Shown here piece after piece: positions 1 through 7,952 of a stretch of 28,896 bases of DNA. Each line of letters opens with the position of its first letter. The stretch's first letter is position 1. The notes beneath the pieces are model-generated. The model did not search any database. It was given only the letters and a program-made list of their open reading frames with translations, and had not been told where the DNA came from. The stretch comes from a virus. The stretch lies in IMG/VR virus record IMGVR_UViG_3300030294_000418, positions 1 to 28,896 of that record, one strand, 5' to 3'. Both the position numbers and the translations under genes were made by a program.

Positions 1-797
1 ACCCCATCGCCCAAATCCATTGTACTATTTACATCAGGATTATGGAATACAACAGATGGCGATGTTGATAATTGTTGTTCTGACATTAAGGTAATTGCAG
101 CAGAATCATAAATCTTTGCGATTCCCCATACTTCATCACCTTGAATATATGAAAGCATAATAGACCCAATATTGCGGTCATGATACTCATCTGAGTCTAA
201 TACATCTTTTTTTGGATGTTCGAATATAACAGCCAACCCATTGCATCGAGCAAGGAACTCATCTGTTAAATAGTTTTCTGGTGGTCTATAGGTAAATTCA
301 TCAAACTTTGAACGATATGCAGTTCCTGTTCCAGTAATGCGCAATGCGAATAAAGCCATATCACCAATAAGCTGAGGTGAATCTAGTTCTCCTTTTCTCA
401 TCGCTTGCGCAATTTGAAGCTCATCTAATCCAAATATCTTAAATTCATCCGATTGAATAATCGATAGTGCATTTGGATGCATAGGAGAAGGCAAATCATT
501 CACATCAGACCAAACATAATCAGAATTTTCTTCATTTAGTTTTGGATCAAATTTTTCTGATAATTCGGCTGCAAACGGCGAAAATTCATTATTTTCTGTC
601 AGTTTTAGTAATGATCCGTCATATTTATACCCACATTCCTCAAAAACTTCACGTCTAGCGGCATCTATATCTGATTCTCCAGATTCTATCTTACCACCAG
701 GGAACGCCCATTCATTAGGATGATCTCCATCATTCCCGCGTTTGCATAACAGGATTTTCCCATCCGACTTAAATAAAATACCTGCTGCAATAGTCAT
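1..797 (-). CDS. Nudix hydrolase domain fused to DUF2213-like putative head protease (3' end cut by window)
   Basis: The N-terminus carries a complete Nudix box (GX5EX7REUXEEXGU) at about residues 35-57, with G35, E41, R49-E50 and E53-E54 visible. This is the metal-binding signature of hydrolases of nucleoside diphosphate-linked compounds. From about residue 145 the protein changes to a DUF2213-type phage domain: a YR motif, then RPPE, then a short FEHP motif in which His may be functional. DUF2213 proteins lie next to portal genes and are suspected prohead proteases; that role is inference. The ATG overlaps the stop of the upstream head gene as ATGA. The protein has at least 265 residues and continues past the window edge, so any C-terminal scaffold domain cannot be seen. 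The Nudix call is firm, the protease call moderate. Confidence 0.8.
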   Translation of the reverse strand, partial: MTIAAGILFKSDGKILLCKRGNDGDHPNEWAFPGGKIESGESDIDAARREVFEECGYKYDGSLLKLTENNEFSPFAAELSEKFDPKLNEENSDYVWSDVNDLPSPMHPNALSIIQSDEFKIFGLDELQIAQAMRKGELDSPQLIGDMALFALRITGTGTAYRSKFDEFTYRPPENYLTDEFLARCNGLAVIFEHPKKDVLDSDEYHDRNIGSIMLSYIQGDEVWGIAKIYDSAAITLMSEQQLSTSPSVVFHNPDVNSTMDLGDG

Positions 798-1588
798 CGT
801 TTAATAACCTCTTTACCTGCATTTGTAAGCATATTATCAGGCAAATCGCGCAAGTTATACAAATATATGTATTTGCAACTGCAAAATACTTCTTCTCCAG
901 GCATGGTTATATCATCCATGTAACCATCAGGACCGACTTTTACTAATCCTTTTTCTTTCGCCCAATTATTGCGAATCAGATAAATCTTCTGGTCGCGTTC
1001 TTTATGGTCTTTGCGATAATTATATCCTGCTTGCTTCCAATTTGATTTCCACTTACCAGCAATTGCGCCGGCGTCTACTGCGATAATATTATTCAGACTA
1101 GAGACAAACTTATGCCCTTGGTCAATTGCTACTCTGCGTTCTTCGTATTGCAGACTAGCCAGTGACTTACGGATATTGTCTTTAACATCCAACTTGTCTA
1201 CAGAACGACTACCGCCATCAGGGATACTTGTTGCCCATCCGCTAAATCTCTGTAAAGTCTTCTCGATAGCTGCAGCACGATTCAGTTTAATCAGATTTGC
1301 AGACGCCATTATGCGACGATCTAGTTCTGCACGGATCTTAGGCTTAACTTTTTCTAGCGTGAACCTAGAGATAGCATGAGACTTCAATGCTCCACCATCT
1401 TCAATTTGTCGCTTATAGATTGCTCGTAATGAATCTGATATCTGCCTATCAATAACAGTAACATCAACCATCGTTTCTTTGGCAGACTTTAGAATCTTGT
1501 CCATCCATTCAGATAACTTTCGCTCGCTTGAGTACCCATTCGTCTCAAACTCACGCACTGCAGCAGTTAGCAACTCATAGAATGTCAT
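794..1588 (-). CDS. Putative phage head morphogenesis protein (Mu gpF / SPP1 gp7-like)
   Basis: This 264-residue protein lies between portal and the protease-like gene, the usual place of minor head proteins. The first 150 residues are mainly charged helix. The C-terminal part has KQAGYNYRKDHKERDQ and then PGEEVFCSCKYIY, which resemble the gpF/gp7 C-terminal pattern of Arg/His residues followed by a CxC pair. Members of that family sit at the portal and help DNA exit or head assembly. It overlaps the portal gene (ATGA) and the downstream gene (ATGA), so translation is probably coupled. The family assignment rests on position and the C-terminal motif and is not certain. Confidence 0.6.
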   Translation of the reverse strand: MTFYELLTAAVREFETNGYSSERKLSEWMDKILKSAKETMVDVTVIDRQISDSLRAIYKRQIEDGGALKSHAISRFTLEKVKPKIRAELDRRIMASANLIKLNRAAAIEKTLQRFSGWATSIPDGGSRSVDKLDVKDNIRKSLASLQYEERRVAIDQGHKFVSSLNNIIAVDAGAIAGKWKSNWKQAGYNYRKDHKERDQKIYLIRNNWAKEKGLVKVGPDGYMDDITMPGEEVFCSCKYIYLYNLRDLPDNMLTNAGKEVIKR

Positions 1589-3003
1589 AGAGAAGGTAAT
1601 CCTTTAGCGCTTTCGAATGGCGATGATGGTTCTGGTGCTGGTGGCACGTAGTTAGCCAATGCTTCACCATCAATAATCAATGGGTTGGTGAACATTACTT
1701 TGTCTTCATTCATATTATCAGCAGCCCACTGAATAATCTGCGCCTTATTCATTGGGTCAGCCTGTGGCAACAATACTTCCATCAATGAAATAATGCTACG
1801 GAATTTAACCTCCGACACCTTAACCTTTTCAGATTCTGGCTCAATCAAATATGAAGGCCATTCAGCGGTGAACGAGTTAACCCAACTATAGAATGCTGTC
1901 TCGTAATCTACATCAGCATATTCTGGATAGTCTCGTTGAATTGATGCGTAGAAGTTCTTATTCCATGCGCGGAATTGAACTATACGGTCAAAGAAGCAAT
2001 ACAGCGGCTCCATAGTGCGTCGTACGTCATCTACATACCTAGCGATAGTCTTTGCATCTTCACTACCTTCTGATAGACCTGATGCGAATGTTTCGTCATT
2101 CAGGATGATTGCTGGCATATCAGCAGCACTAGCCACATCGAGCAAGATGTTCTTTCTACTCTCACTCATTGCCTGATTAACATTCTGTAGGTCTAGCGTC
2201 TCAATAGATTCCGTTTCATCTATGTTGATCACATTGCCATTTTGAGCTTCACGCAGGATAAAGCGCTTAATCGCACTAGCCTTCTGCATGATATTGTTTA
2301 CGATCGAACCTTGAGCCTTTAGCTTGGCTACAATCACCCCTGCCTTTAATGACACTAAGTCATTCGCCATCATTGTTTGAACAAATGATTTAAGAGGGAA
2401 CAATGCTCTCTGGTATACAGATCTACCAACATAGCCAAATGCAGAATTACTAAACGCAATGTAAATTGGTCGTTCGTTCATTACTACACACGCACGGCTT
2501 CGATGATATGGTTGACCACCAGCAGTAACAGATTCTACTTTTTGAAAGTCAGGAGAGTTCGGGTCTTGATTTAGGATAAGTGAACCAGCAGTATTAAGTG
2601 GGTCTAGTACATTGAAATAGACTTCTGAATCAGCCAGCGTCCATTGGTCAATAGGTTCATCAGTAGGAACATCTGGCACGCCGTAGATAATCGATCCAAC
2701 ACCATATGTTCTGGCTTGAGTCATCACAGATGCAATTTGATCATCACAGTGCAATGCTTTCCATTCCTTTAAGAATGCATCTCGCACACGTTCTTCTGGA
2801 CCATTAGGGATAGAGATATCACGCTTCTGTGACATTGCCATGCCAACGGGCTTATCTACCATCTTCCCGCCAAGTGGGTGATACAAATAGATGATTTTTG
2901 CCAGTTGGTAAGATACTTCGCTTCCTGGCTCAATGTTATCAGCGTTCAGCAAGTCAGTTAGTTTTGATCCTAGCACAGATCCAGTAATTGTTATTGCTGC
3001 CAT
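1585..3003 (-). CDS. Portal protein (DUF1073-type)
   Basis: At 472 residues this is the expected size for a phage portal, the dodecameric ring through which DNA enters and leaves the capsid. It lies downstream of the terminase genes and upstream of head morphogenesis. The central and C-terminal part has the DUF1073-like order: a hydrophobic helical segment near residues 200-250, then PAIILNDETFASGLSEGSED, then an ARYVDDVRRTMEPL helix. The start is supported by AGGATTAAAA just before the ATG, a Shine-Dalgarno form reused across this phage. The last codons overlap the next gene. A proline-rich tail ends the protein. Confidence 0.8.
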   Translation of the reverse strand: MAAITITGSVLGSKLTDLLNADNIEPGSEVSYQLAKIIYLYHPLGGKMVDKPVGMAMSQKRDISIPNGPEERVRDAFLKEWKALHCDDQIASVMTQARTYGVGSIIYGVPDVPTDEPIDQWTLADSEVYFNVLDPLNTAGSLILNQDPNSPDFQKVESVTAGGQPYHRSRACVVMNERPIYIAFSNSAFGYVGRSVYQRALFPLKSFVQTMMANDLVSLKAGVIVAKLKAQGSIVNNIMQKASAIKRFILREAQNGNVINIDETESIETLDLQNVNQAMSESRKNILLDVASAADMPAIILNDETFASGLSEGSEDAKTIARYVDDVRRTMEPLYCFFDRIVQFRAWNKNFYASIQRDYPEYADVDYETAFYSWVNSFTAEWPSYLIEPESEKVKVSEVKFRSIISLMEVLLPQADPMNKAQIIQWAADNMNEDKVMFTNPLIIDGEALANYVPPAPEPSSPFESAKGLPSL

Positions 3004-3005
3004 TT

Positions 3006-3668
3006 TTAATCCTTTTTAGCATAATTTATGCTTTTTCTATCCCCACCATTTGGTAATAGCTTAGTAGTCAATGCCCGTTCAATTGACCATCCACGATTTA
3101 ATCGACCCCATATAATACCTCTTGGCAAAGATAAAAAATCCTCCCATTCTGCTTGAGTTTTCTCTACCCCGTTAAATTCTATTTTCTTTCCGTTTCTTCT
3201 ATTGTTTGCTTGCTCTTTTCTTGTTGCCCAATGACAATTTTCTTTGAAATATCCTTTGTCATTGTCAATTCTATCTATTGTCATCCCTGCTGGACATTCT
3301 CCCATGTCAGAATAGAATCGATCAAAATCTAACCATTCATCACAAATTGTAATCCCTCTGCCACCATAGTTGTGATACGAAGAATTTTTAACATTATTGC
3401 ATCTTTGCTTTATTGAGCACCAAATGTTATGGATTTGTTTGTGGGACATTCCATGAATATAACTTGCTTTGCTTGTCATGTCTCTATGCAGGCATCCACA
3501 ACTCAATGTTTTACCTATACGTAATTGCTGCCCTCTAACAAAACAAATTGTCCCACAGTTACAAATACACTCCCAAAATAAAACCTCCTTTTCTAGCTTC
3601 GTTTTCCCTGTCACAAAAAGACGGCCAAAAGTCTTTCCTGATAAATCTATCCTGTTTGTAGATGCCAT
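3006..3668 (-). CDS. Free-standing HNH homing-type endonuclease
   Basis: Starting at the ATG preceded by GGAGGA, the protein has 220 residues. A zinc-finger-like N-terminus shows C34, C36, C38, C57 and C59. An HNH core follows, with the typical MTIDRIDNDKGYFKENCHWA block near residues 128-147 and then the ATRKEQANNRR helix. The C-terminal 40 residues (NGVEKTQAEWEDF... then RLNRGW) look like a small DNA-binding helix-turn-helix. Such genes act as selfish nucleases that spread between phage genomes, often sitting between essential genes. Here it separates terL from portal, with its own ribosome binding site and a possible promoter. A start 13 codons upstream is possible but lacks a good ribosome binding site. 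Confidence 0.85.
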   Translation of the reverse strand: MASTNRIDLSGKTFGRLFVTGKTKLEKEVLFWECICNCGTICFVRGQQLRIGKTLSCGCLHRDMTSKASYIHGMSHKQIHNIWCSIKQRCNNVKNSSYHNYGGRGITICDEWLDFDRFYSDMGECPAGMTIDRIDNDKGYFKENCHWATRKEQANNRRNGKKIEFNGVEKTQAEWEDFLSLPRGIIWGRLNRGWSIERALTTKLLPNGGDRKSINYAKKD

Positions 3669-3689
3669 AATTCCTCCATATATCAGAAT

Positions 3690-3698
3690 ATTATAGCA
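3690..3698 (-). promoter_or_regulatory. Possible extended -10 promoter for the HNH gene
   Basis: On the minus strand TGC is followed directly by TATAAT, an extended -10 (TGnTATAAT) with a consensus hexamer, 22 bases upstream of the HNH start codon. No good -35 hexamer is seen at 17 bases; extended -10 promoters can work without one. It lies within the short gap after terL, suggesting that the nuclease gene arrived as a self-contained unit. Prediction from sequence only. Confidence 0.4.
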
Positions 3699-3707
3699 AA
3701 TATACAA

Positions 3708-4982
3708 TTATGTATACGCTTCACTTCCATTAAGTCCAATATAAATCCCATACGTTCCAGCATCTAACAGGTCGTCAGAATCATCATTCTTTTCACCAAT
3801 CTTAAACCCAAGAAATTGAATCAAGAAATGGTTACGTGTCATTTCTTTATATGTTGTAAGTTTGTCGTATGCATACTGTGAAATCTTAACTTTCTTCTGG
3901 TGTACATACCCAGATACAGACATTGCTCTTTCTTCTTTTCCAATAGCAGTAAACTTGCTATCAATTGCGTGGATAGGCCAGTTCTTTCGCTGGCCCTGTT
4001 GCAATAGAATTGTTCCGCTTGCCTTGTCTTCAATATGGATACCAGAGCTTCCGTAACGCGCACCACAAATATCAGCTAACTCTTGACAGCGCATTAGCTG
4101 GCTAGGGAGCCATACCTCTAGTAATGACCCTTCAATTTGGACAATATCCCAATCAAGAATAACAATATTTGGCTCAGGTATACGACTATATGCCCAATAA
4201 ACAATAGCGGTACCATCGTTCTTTGATCCAGTCTTTACCGCGCTATCTAGCGTAGCGTATATAGTGTCTGTCTTTATTGGGTACGGTACTGGGAGGCCAT
4301 CTTCAAGAATATCTTGCAAAGAAAAGAACATCGCACCAGCCCAGTTAACGAACTCTGCTAGGTACTCTTGCTGATAAACCAGTGGCGGGTATTCGTCAGG
4401 AAGCTTAGCGATAGCTTCACGACTAATCATTGGGTTTGCTGCTGTTGGCGCGTGAAATTCTGTCCAACCTAATTTCTTATTTGTGCATGCCTGATAGAAG
4501 TAGTTTTCATCGTCGATACCCTTTGGCGTACCGGCCATGATTGCATCGCCCTGGTAATCAAGCAAAGTAGGTGCAATGGCCTGTTCCCACGTATCTCGCA
4601 ATCCTTTCTTTACCAGACTACCCTCATCAATCAGCGCATGATGGTAAGCTCTCGAACGCCCAGCATCCTCATTGTCTAGCGTCCAGAACTCAATACATCC
4701 ACCAGTAGTCAACTCAATCAACGCATCAGTCTTACTGGCATTAGCAATGATTGGCTTGAGCATCTTCACTGCGCGCTTATACGACGGTAACAATAGCTTA
4801 TAGTTCGGTGCGAACCATCCTACCTTATCTCCATGCGCCGCCCAGTTACTTGCAATGCTCTCAAACGCTGTTGTCTTCCCATAACGACGACCGCAGCGCC
4901 ATACACTGAATCTGCTACGATTCTTGTATATGCGCCGCTGGTCGTCGTGAAACTTTATGAGTTTAATCTCAGCATCATGCAT
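3708..4982 (-). CDS. terL: Terminase large subunit
   Basis: This is the packaging motor ATPase and headful or site-specific nuclease, which acts at the portal. The 424-residue length fits the family. Walker A is GRRYGKTT at residues 31-38. Walker B is ALIDE at 116-120 with the catalytic Glu. The C-terminal nuclease half shows the RNase H-like acidic positions: TLDSAVKTGSKNDGTA (first Asp), HIEDKASGT (second) and DDSDDLLDAG (third). The ATG overlaps the end of the small subunit gene by 8 bases, indicating translational coupling. Packaging type (cos or pac) cannot be read from this sequence. Confidence 0.95.
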   Translation of the reverse strand: MHDAEIKLIKFHDDQRRIYKNRSRFSVWRCGRRYGKTTAFESIASNWAAHGDKVGWFAPNYKLLLPSYKRAVKMLKPIIANASKTDALIELTTGGCIEFWTLDNEDAGRSRAYHHALIDEGSLVKKGLRDTWEQAIAPTLLDYQGDAIMAGTPKGIDDENYFYQACTNKKLGWTEFHAPTAANPMISREAIAKLPDEYPPLVYQQEYLAEFVNWAGAMFFSLQDILEDGLPVPYPIKTDTIYATLDSAVKTGSKNDGTAIVYWAYSRIPEPNIVILDWDIVQIEGSLLEVWLPSQLMRCQELADICGARYGSSGIHIEDKASGTILLQQGQRKNWPIHAIDSKFTAIGKEERAMSVSGYVHQKKVKISQYAYDKLTTYKEMTRNHFLIQFLGFKIGEKNDDSDDLLDAGTYGIYIGLNGSEAYT

Positions 4983-5505
4983 CTGGGCTGTTCACCACTC
5001 TGATTACCTTTTCTTCCTTCTCTCCACTAATCGATTCAATAGCATTGTTGCGGCTTAGCTCAATCAATTTCATTCCCGCCCTTCCAGCCTCATTCGCAGT
5101 CTGAGTCAAAGCAGCAATAGCCTGCAATTCAGCCATTGATGTGATTGGATCTACGCTATCAATCTTATCGGTTGCAGTATGTGCGTATTGTGAAAGTCGG
5201 CTTGCTGTCATTGCTCCATTGATTGCAGCATCAAACAAATGGGTCGTAACAAGCTTTAATCTGTCCGCTAAAGTTCGGACTTCGACCTTTAAGTTCGTAG
5301 GTAGTTCGTTATATAGCACTTCTGCTGTAACAAGTTGATTCGCAACTAAATTTATGGTTCGGTCTTTATACCATTCTCGACGTTTTCTGATGGCCGCATC
5401 AGATATACCGAACTCTTTTGCAACAGCAGTAATAGCTTCACCACGATCTACACGCTGGCATATACGGTACCATTCTTCATCACTAAATTTAGCTCTCTTT
5501 GTCAT
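4975..5505 (-). CDS. terS: Terminase small subunit
   Basis: This 176-residue protein sits directly upstream of terL and overlaps it. Residues 8-45 form a helix-turn-helix of the kind that selects the packaging site: DEEWYRICQRVDRGEAITAV, then AKEFGISDAAIRKRREWY. A helical oligomerisation region follows, and a short C-terminal tail could contact TerL. Function is assigned from HTH plus position; the sequence itself is not strongly conserved between phages. Confidence 0.8.
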   Translation of the reverse strand: MTKRAKFSDEEWYRICQRVDRGEAITAVAKEFGISDAAIRKRREWYKDRTINLVANQLVTAEVLYNELPTNLKVEVRTLADRLKLVTTHLFDAAINGAMTASRLSQYAHTATDKIDSVDPITSMAELQAIAALTQTANEAGRAGMKLIELSRNNAIESISGEKEEKVIRVVNSPDA

Positions 5506-5507
5506 GA

Positions 5508-6308
5508 TTAAATACCGTAAATTGCCCGATTCAATAGAATCACACTGAAAGATGCTGATACTTCTGTTGCTGCCTGTCCTACCGACAATAGACGTACAGT
5601 AATGTCTGTACCTGGAGGGTTAACATATCCACCTAGAACGTTCTCGGTATATGGAAATCCTGAGTTTATATCGCACCTTGCGCCAATTGATCGAGTAGTG
5701 GAAAACAAATTTGCTGTTAGTGCGATTTGCCCATAATTTGTTGCCGGAGGGCCAGACATGGAGAATTGAGCACTATCTAAGATTCCAATATATCCAGCAG
5801 GGACTGTATAGACAGCTTGCTGTGAGTTACCGATACCTGCGCGAATAATGCCTTGAATACTTCCTCCCGCTACGATTTGCAGGGTAATATCACCTGCGTT
5901 AACACCACCAGATCCAGCGCTAGTTACAGCAAACCCATTGATTCGATAATACTGGTTAACCGTGTTAACAGCAGTTGTGCCATTAAGGGTGATTGTCTCT
6001 ACTAGTGGGTTGAATGATGCATCCAATCCTTGAATCTGTACTGTTCTCGCTCCCGTACCTGCTGCAGCATCATTTGCTGACGCGCTAGATACCTTTAGCG
6101 TTACTGCTGACGATAGGAATGGATAGATAGATCCTTGTTCGCATACATCTACTGCGCCTGTACCTGTGCCAATACCGGTAACGTGTCCAATAGTAAAAGC
6201 CACTTTAGCACCGTTAACAAGACCAGCATTAGCTGATGATGCAAAATCTGGATATCCCATCCATACCGGGATTGAAGCGGCTGGACTGTTTTGATTTGTA
6301 TTGCTCAT
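5508..6308 (-). CDS. Putative virion structural protein, Gly/Ala/Thr-rich beta protein
   Basis: With the ATG at 6308 the product is 266 residues; GGAG stands 9 bases upstream. A GTG two codons earlier has too short a spacing. The sequence is rich in Gly, Ala, Ser and Thr with alternating hydrophobic residues and almost no charged helix, including the pattern AAAGTGARTVQIQGLD followed by ETITLNGTTAV. Similar patterns recur in unassigned tailed-phage structural proteins, possibly decoration or fibre-like. Placement before the small terminase gene is unusual for a capsid component. It directly follows the tRNA gene. Exact role unknown. Confidence 0.6.
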   Translation of the reverse strand: MSNTNQNSPAASIPVWMGYPDFASSANAGLVNGAKVAFTIGHVTGIGTGTGAVDVCEQGSIYPFLSSAVTLKVSSASANDAAAGTGARTVQIQGLDASFNPLVETITLNGTTAVNTVNQYYRINGFAVTSAGSGGVNAGDITLQIVAGGSIQGIIRAGIGNSQQAVYTVPAGYIGILDSAQFSMSGPPATNYGQIALTANLFSTTRSIGARCDINSGFPYTENVLGGYVNPPGTDITVRLLSVGQAATEVSASFSVILLNRAIYGI

Positions 6309-6328
6309 ATACACTTACTCCATGTTGA

Positions 6329-6402
6329 TGGTGCCACTTGCAGAAATCGAATCTGCATAACTTGATTACAAGTCAAGCGTAATGCCTTTATACGAAAGTG
6401 GC
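6329..6402 (-). tRNA. tRNA-Thr (anticodon UGU), CCA encoded
   Basis: All arms fold without forcing. The acceptor GCCACTT pairs fully with AAGTGGC. A short D-arm (GTA/TAC) has GG in the loop. The anticodon stem is CTTGA/TCAAG with loop CTTGTAA, giving UGU at 6370-6368. The variable loop is 4 bases, the T-stem GCAGA/TCTGC and the T-loop TTCGATT. The discriminator A is followed by encoded CCA. G1-C72, C2-G71 and A73 agree with bacterial tRNA-Thr identity. It reads ACA codons. It lies in the leftward transcript between a small accessory gene (ending 6408) and the virion gene, so it must be processed from a longer RNA. Confidence 0.93.
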
Positions 6403-6407
6403 GTTAA

Positions 6408-6578
6408 TCATTCGCAAATTCTATAAGCAATAATATCATCACACTCGCCTAGATGCTCGAAATTAAGCCATCTGGCCTCTACTTCTTTCACTATGTAGTC
6501 AACCCGGTATCTAATGTCGATGATTGTATCTGGTGATACCGGGCATTCTCCACCGCTCCAATTAATCCATGATGACAC
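6408..6578 (-). CDS. Small conserved phage protein, GTG start
   Basis: This 56-residue ORF starts with GTG immediately after the TAA of the previous gene; GGAG lies 8 bases upstream. The product begins with WINWSGGECPV and ends with ECDDIIAYRI, a pattern I recognise from many small phage proteins whose function is unknown. It is the last protein gene before the tRNA. No membrane segment or catalytic motif is visible. Confidence 0.7.
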   Translation of the reverse strand: MSSWINWSGGECPVSPDTIIDIRYRVDYIVKEVEARWLNFEHLGECDDIIAYRICE

Positions 6579-6815
6579 TTATAGCTCTCCACTAATCTTG
6601 ATAGGCCAGCCACCATCATACATGATCGTATCTGCTACAAATTCAAAAATAAACGACACGCAATCTAATACAAATTCAGGTACTAGGTTACGCGTCATTA
6701 ATAAGCACGTTCCATTAGGATCGCCAATGTATACAGGAACGATTCCACAGAACCAGCCTTTGTGTGTGAATCCTAGCTCCTGCAATTCACTTTTCGATTT
6801 AATCCATGCGTTCAT
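6579..6815 (-). CDS. Hypothetical protein, 78 residues
   Basis: No family recognised. Its ATG overlaps the preceding stop as ATGA, so it is likely translated by coupling. The product has Trp and Phe-rich stretches (THKGWFCG, FVLDCVSFIFEF) without a clear transmembrane helix. It lies among small accessory genes of the leftward operon. Confidence 0.6.
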   Translation of the reverse strand: MNAWIKSKSELQELGFTHKGWFCGIVPVYIGDPNGTCLLMTRNLVPEFVLDCVSFIFEFVADTIMYDGGWPIKISGEL

Positions 6816-7033
6816 TTTTTAAACGGCCTTACTTCGCCAACCATTTTGTTAAATAGCATAAATCCAAATAGATTGAATCCTCTCATTGTAGCGATACCAT
6901 CGAATGATTCGCCATTCTGAACATCTTTCATGCTACACACAATTTCCATATGATCGCCAACGTCTTGCAAGGCAACCTCATCATCAATAAATCTAGGAAT
7001 GCATATATCTAACACATAAAGTAATTTATCCAT
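6812..7033 (-). CDS. Hypothetical protein, 73 residues
   Basis: No family recognised. I chose the ATG at 7033, preceded by TGAGAAAACA. An in-frame ATG at 7066 would add 11 residues but would overlap the previous gene by 17 bases and lacks a convincing ribosome binding site. The protein is mixed helix/strand, with DDEVALQDVGDHMEIV near the N-terminus. It overlaps the next gene by ATGA. Confidence 0.55.
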   Translation of the reverse strand: MDKLLYVLDICIPRFIDDEVALQDVGDHMEIVCSMKDVQNGESFDGIATMRGFNLFGFMLFNKMVGEVRPFKK

Positions 7034-7049
7034 TGTTTTCTCAGTGTTG

Positions 7050-7238
7050 TTAATCCAGGTATTCATTTAATCGGTGATTCCATTTGTTTATTAACAAAGG
7101 CATGCAGTCATCCATGCAACTTACCATCATATTAGTGCTTGCTCCACATTCATCACAATCAATCCAGTAATATTGCTGATCATTATGTTTAATAGAAGCG
7201 TTACTACCACAAAACGGGCATGGCTTTAGTTTGTCCAT
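7050..7238 (-). CDS. Lar-type zinc ribbon protein (restriction alleviation-like)
   Basis: The 62-residue product begins KPCPFCG and has two CxxC pairs (C7/C10, C28/C31) plus a terminal W-N-R motif. That is the layout of small Lar family proteins, named for the Rac prophage protein that modulates type I restriction. Most phage members are untested, so an anti-restriction role is inference. The ATG overlaps the upstream stop as TAATG, with AGGATC 6 bases before it. An upstream in-frame ATG at 7274 would lie deep inside the previous gene. Confidence 0.75.
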   Translation of the reverse strand: MDKLKPCPFCGSNASIKHNDQQYYWIDCDECGASTNMMVSCMDDCMPLLINKWNHRLNEYLD

Positions 7239-7432
7239 TATAGATCCTTTGGTGGTTCTGGCAATTCCATCCAATGTGTTGGATATTCATAATCATCAGG
7301 TATATCAAATGAACTCCAATTGCCATCAAATTTTCCAAGAATTCCATACTTAATTTCTAACTTGTTTTTAATCCAAAAACATAAAACGTCTGTTTCGTTA
7401 GGCGCGCTATCAATCGTTTTCCACTCAGCCAT
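7238..7432 (-). CDS. DUF551 family protein
   Basis: The 64-residue product opens with W-x5-P-x(6)-VLCFW-like spacing and closes with PTHWMELPEPP, the hallmark end of DUF551, a small family found almost only in phages and prophages and of unknown function. GGGATAAATA precedes the ATG. It is coupled to the zinc ribbon gene by a one-base stop/start overlap. Confidence 0.85.
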   Translation of the reverse strand: MAEWKTIDSAPNETDVLCFWIKNKLEIKYGILGKFDGNWSSFDIPDDYEYPTHWMELPEPPKDL

Positions 7433-7435
7433 TAT

Positions 7436-7672
7436 TTATCCCCTGCTAAATGCTTGTGATCTAGTAACCTTACCTTGTCGTTTTCCTTCACGCTGAATTC
7501 TTTTTAGCTCAGACTGAGCATATTCAAGCGTAATTTCACCAGAATGTACACGTTGCATTAGTGCCATTCGCACTTCTTTGCTGTCCGATACTTCTCCATT
7601 AGATTCTGATCTCTTTACTTCATTTATCTTGTCCATACCAGCCTCAAAACTAGTTCTTGAATCATATTTCAT
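7436..7672 (-). CDS. Hypothetical charged protein, 78 residues
   Basis: No family recognised. The protein is highly charged and helical, ending in basic segments (KRIQREGKRQGKVTRSQ), which could suit nucleic acid or protein binding. AGGATTAAAAA precedes the ATG, and the ATG overlaps the preceding stop (ATGA). Confidence 0.6.
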   Translation of the reverse strand: MKYDSRTSFEAGMDKINEVKRSESNGEVSDSKEVRMALMQRVHSGEITLEYAQSELKRIQREGKRQGKVTRSQAFSRG

Positions 7673-7878
7673 TTTTTAATCCTTTCCTCATCTGCACGCT
7701 GTTCTAGCCATCTGGATACGATCATTAGGTGATTAGCCATGTGCTTTAGATCATCAACATTCATTTGTTCATCTTCATCATTCCATACGATAGGAATGAT
7801 ATTTGATGGATATGGATAATAGCCAAGCTTCTCCATCGTCTCCAACACAGCAGGATCTAAGTCTTTCCATGCAACCAT
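7669..7878 (-). CDS. Hypothetical protein, 69 residues
   Basis: Start chosen at 7878 because TTGGAG lies 9 bases upstream; a TTG 20 codons earlier would have no such signal. The product contains PAVLETMEKLGYYPYPSN and an acidic middle followed by an amphipathic C-terminal helix. Its first 22 bases overlap the end of a small membrane peptide gene in another frame. Function unknown. Confidence 0.55.
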   Translation of the reverse strand: MVAWKDLDPAVLETMEKLGYYPYPSNIIPIVWNDEDEQMNVDDLKHMANHLMIVSRWLEQRADEERIKK

Positions 7879-7952
7879 TTCAATAATCTCCAAGATACCC
7901 ATCCAATCCATAATGGAAACAAAATAAGCACTAACCAATCATGCCCTGTCAT
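7857..7952 (-). CDS. Small membrane peptide, 31 residues
   Basis: The ATG overlaps the stop of the coiled-coil gene as ATGA. After MTGHDW comes one hydrophobic segment (LVLILFPLWIGWVSWRLL), long enough to cross the inner membrane, and then a short basic tail. Such tiny membrane proteins are often left out of annotations. Support is the coupled start, an uninterrupted hydrophobic stretch and the tight packing; there is no homology evidence. Confidence 0.45.
   Translation of the reverse strand: MTGHDWLVLILFPLWIGWVSWRLLKWLHGKT

Noticed and set aside
6329-6402. tRNA as an active attachment site
   Set aside because: It lies within the head operon, no integrase or duplicated tRNA end is seen in the window.
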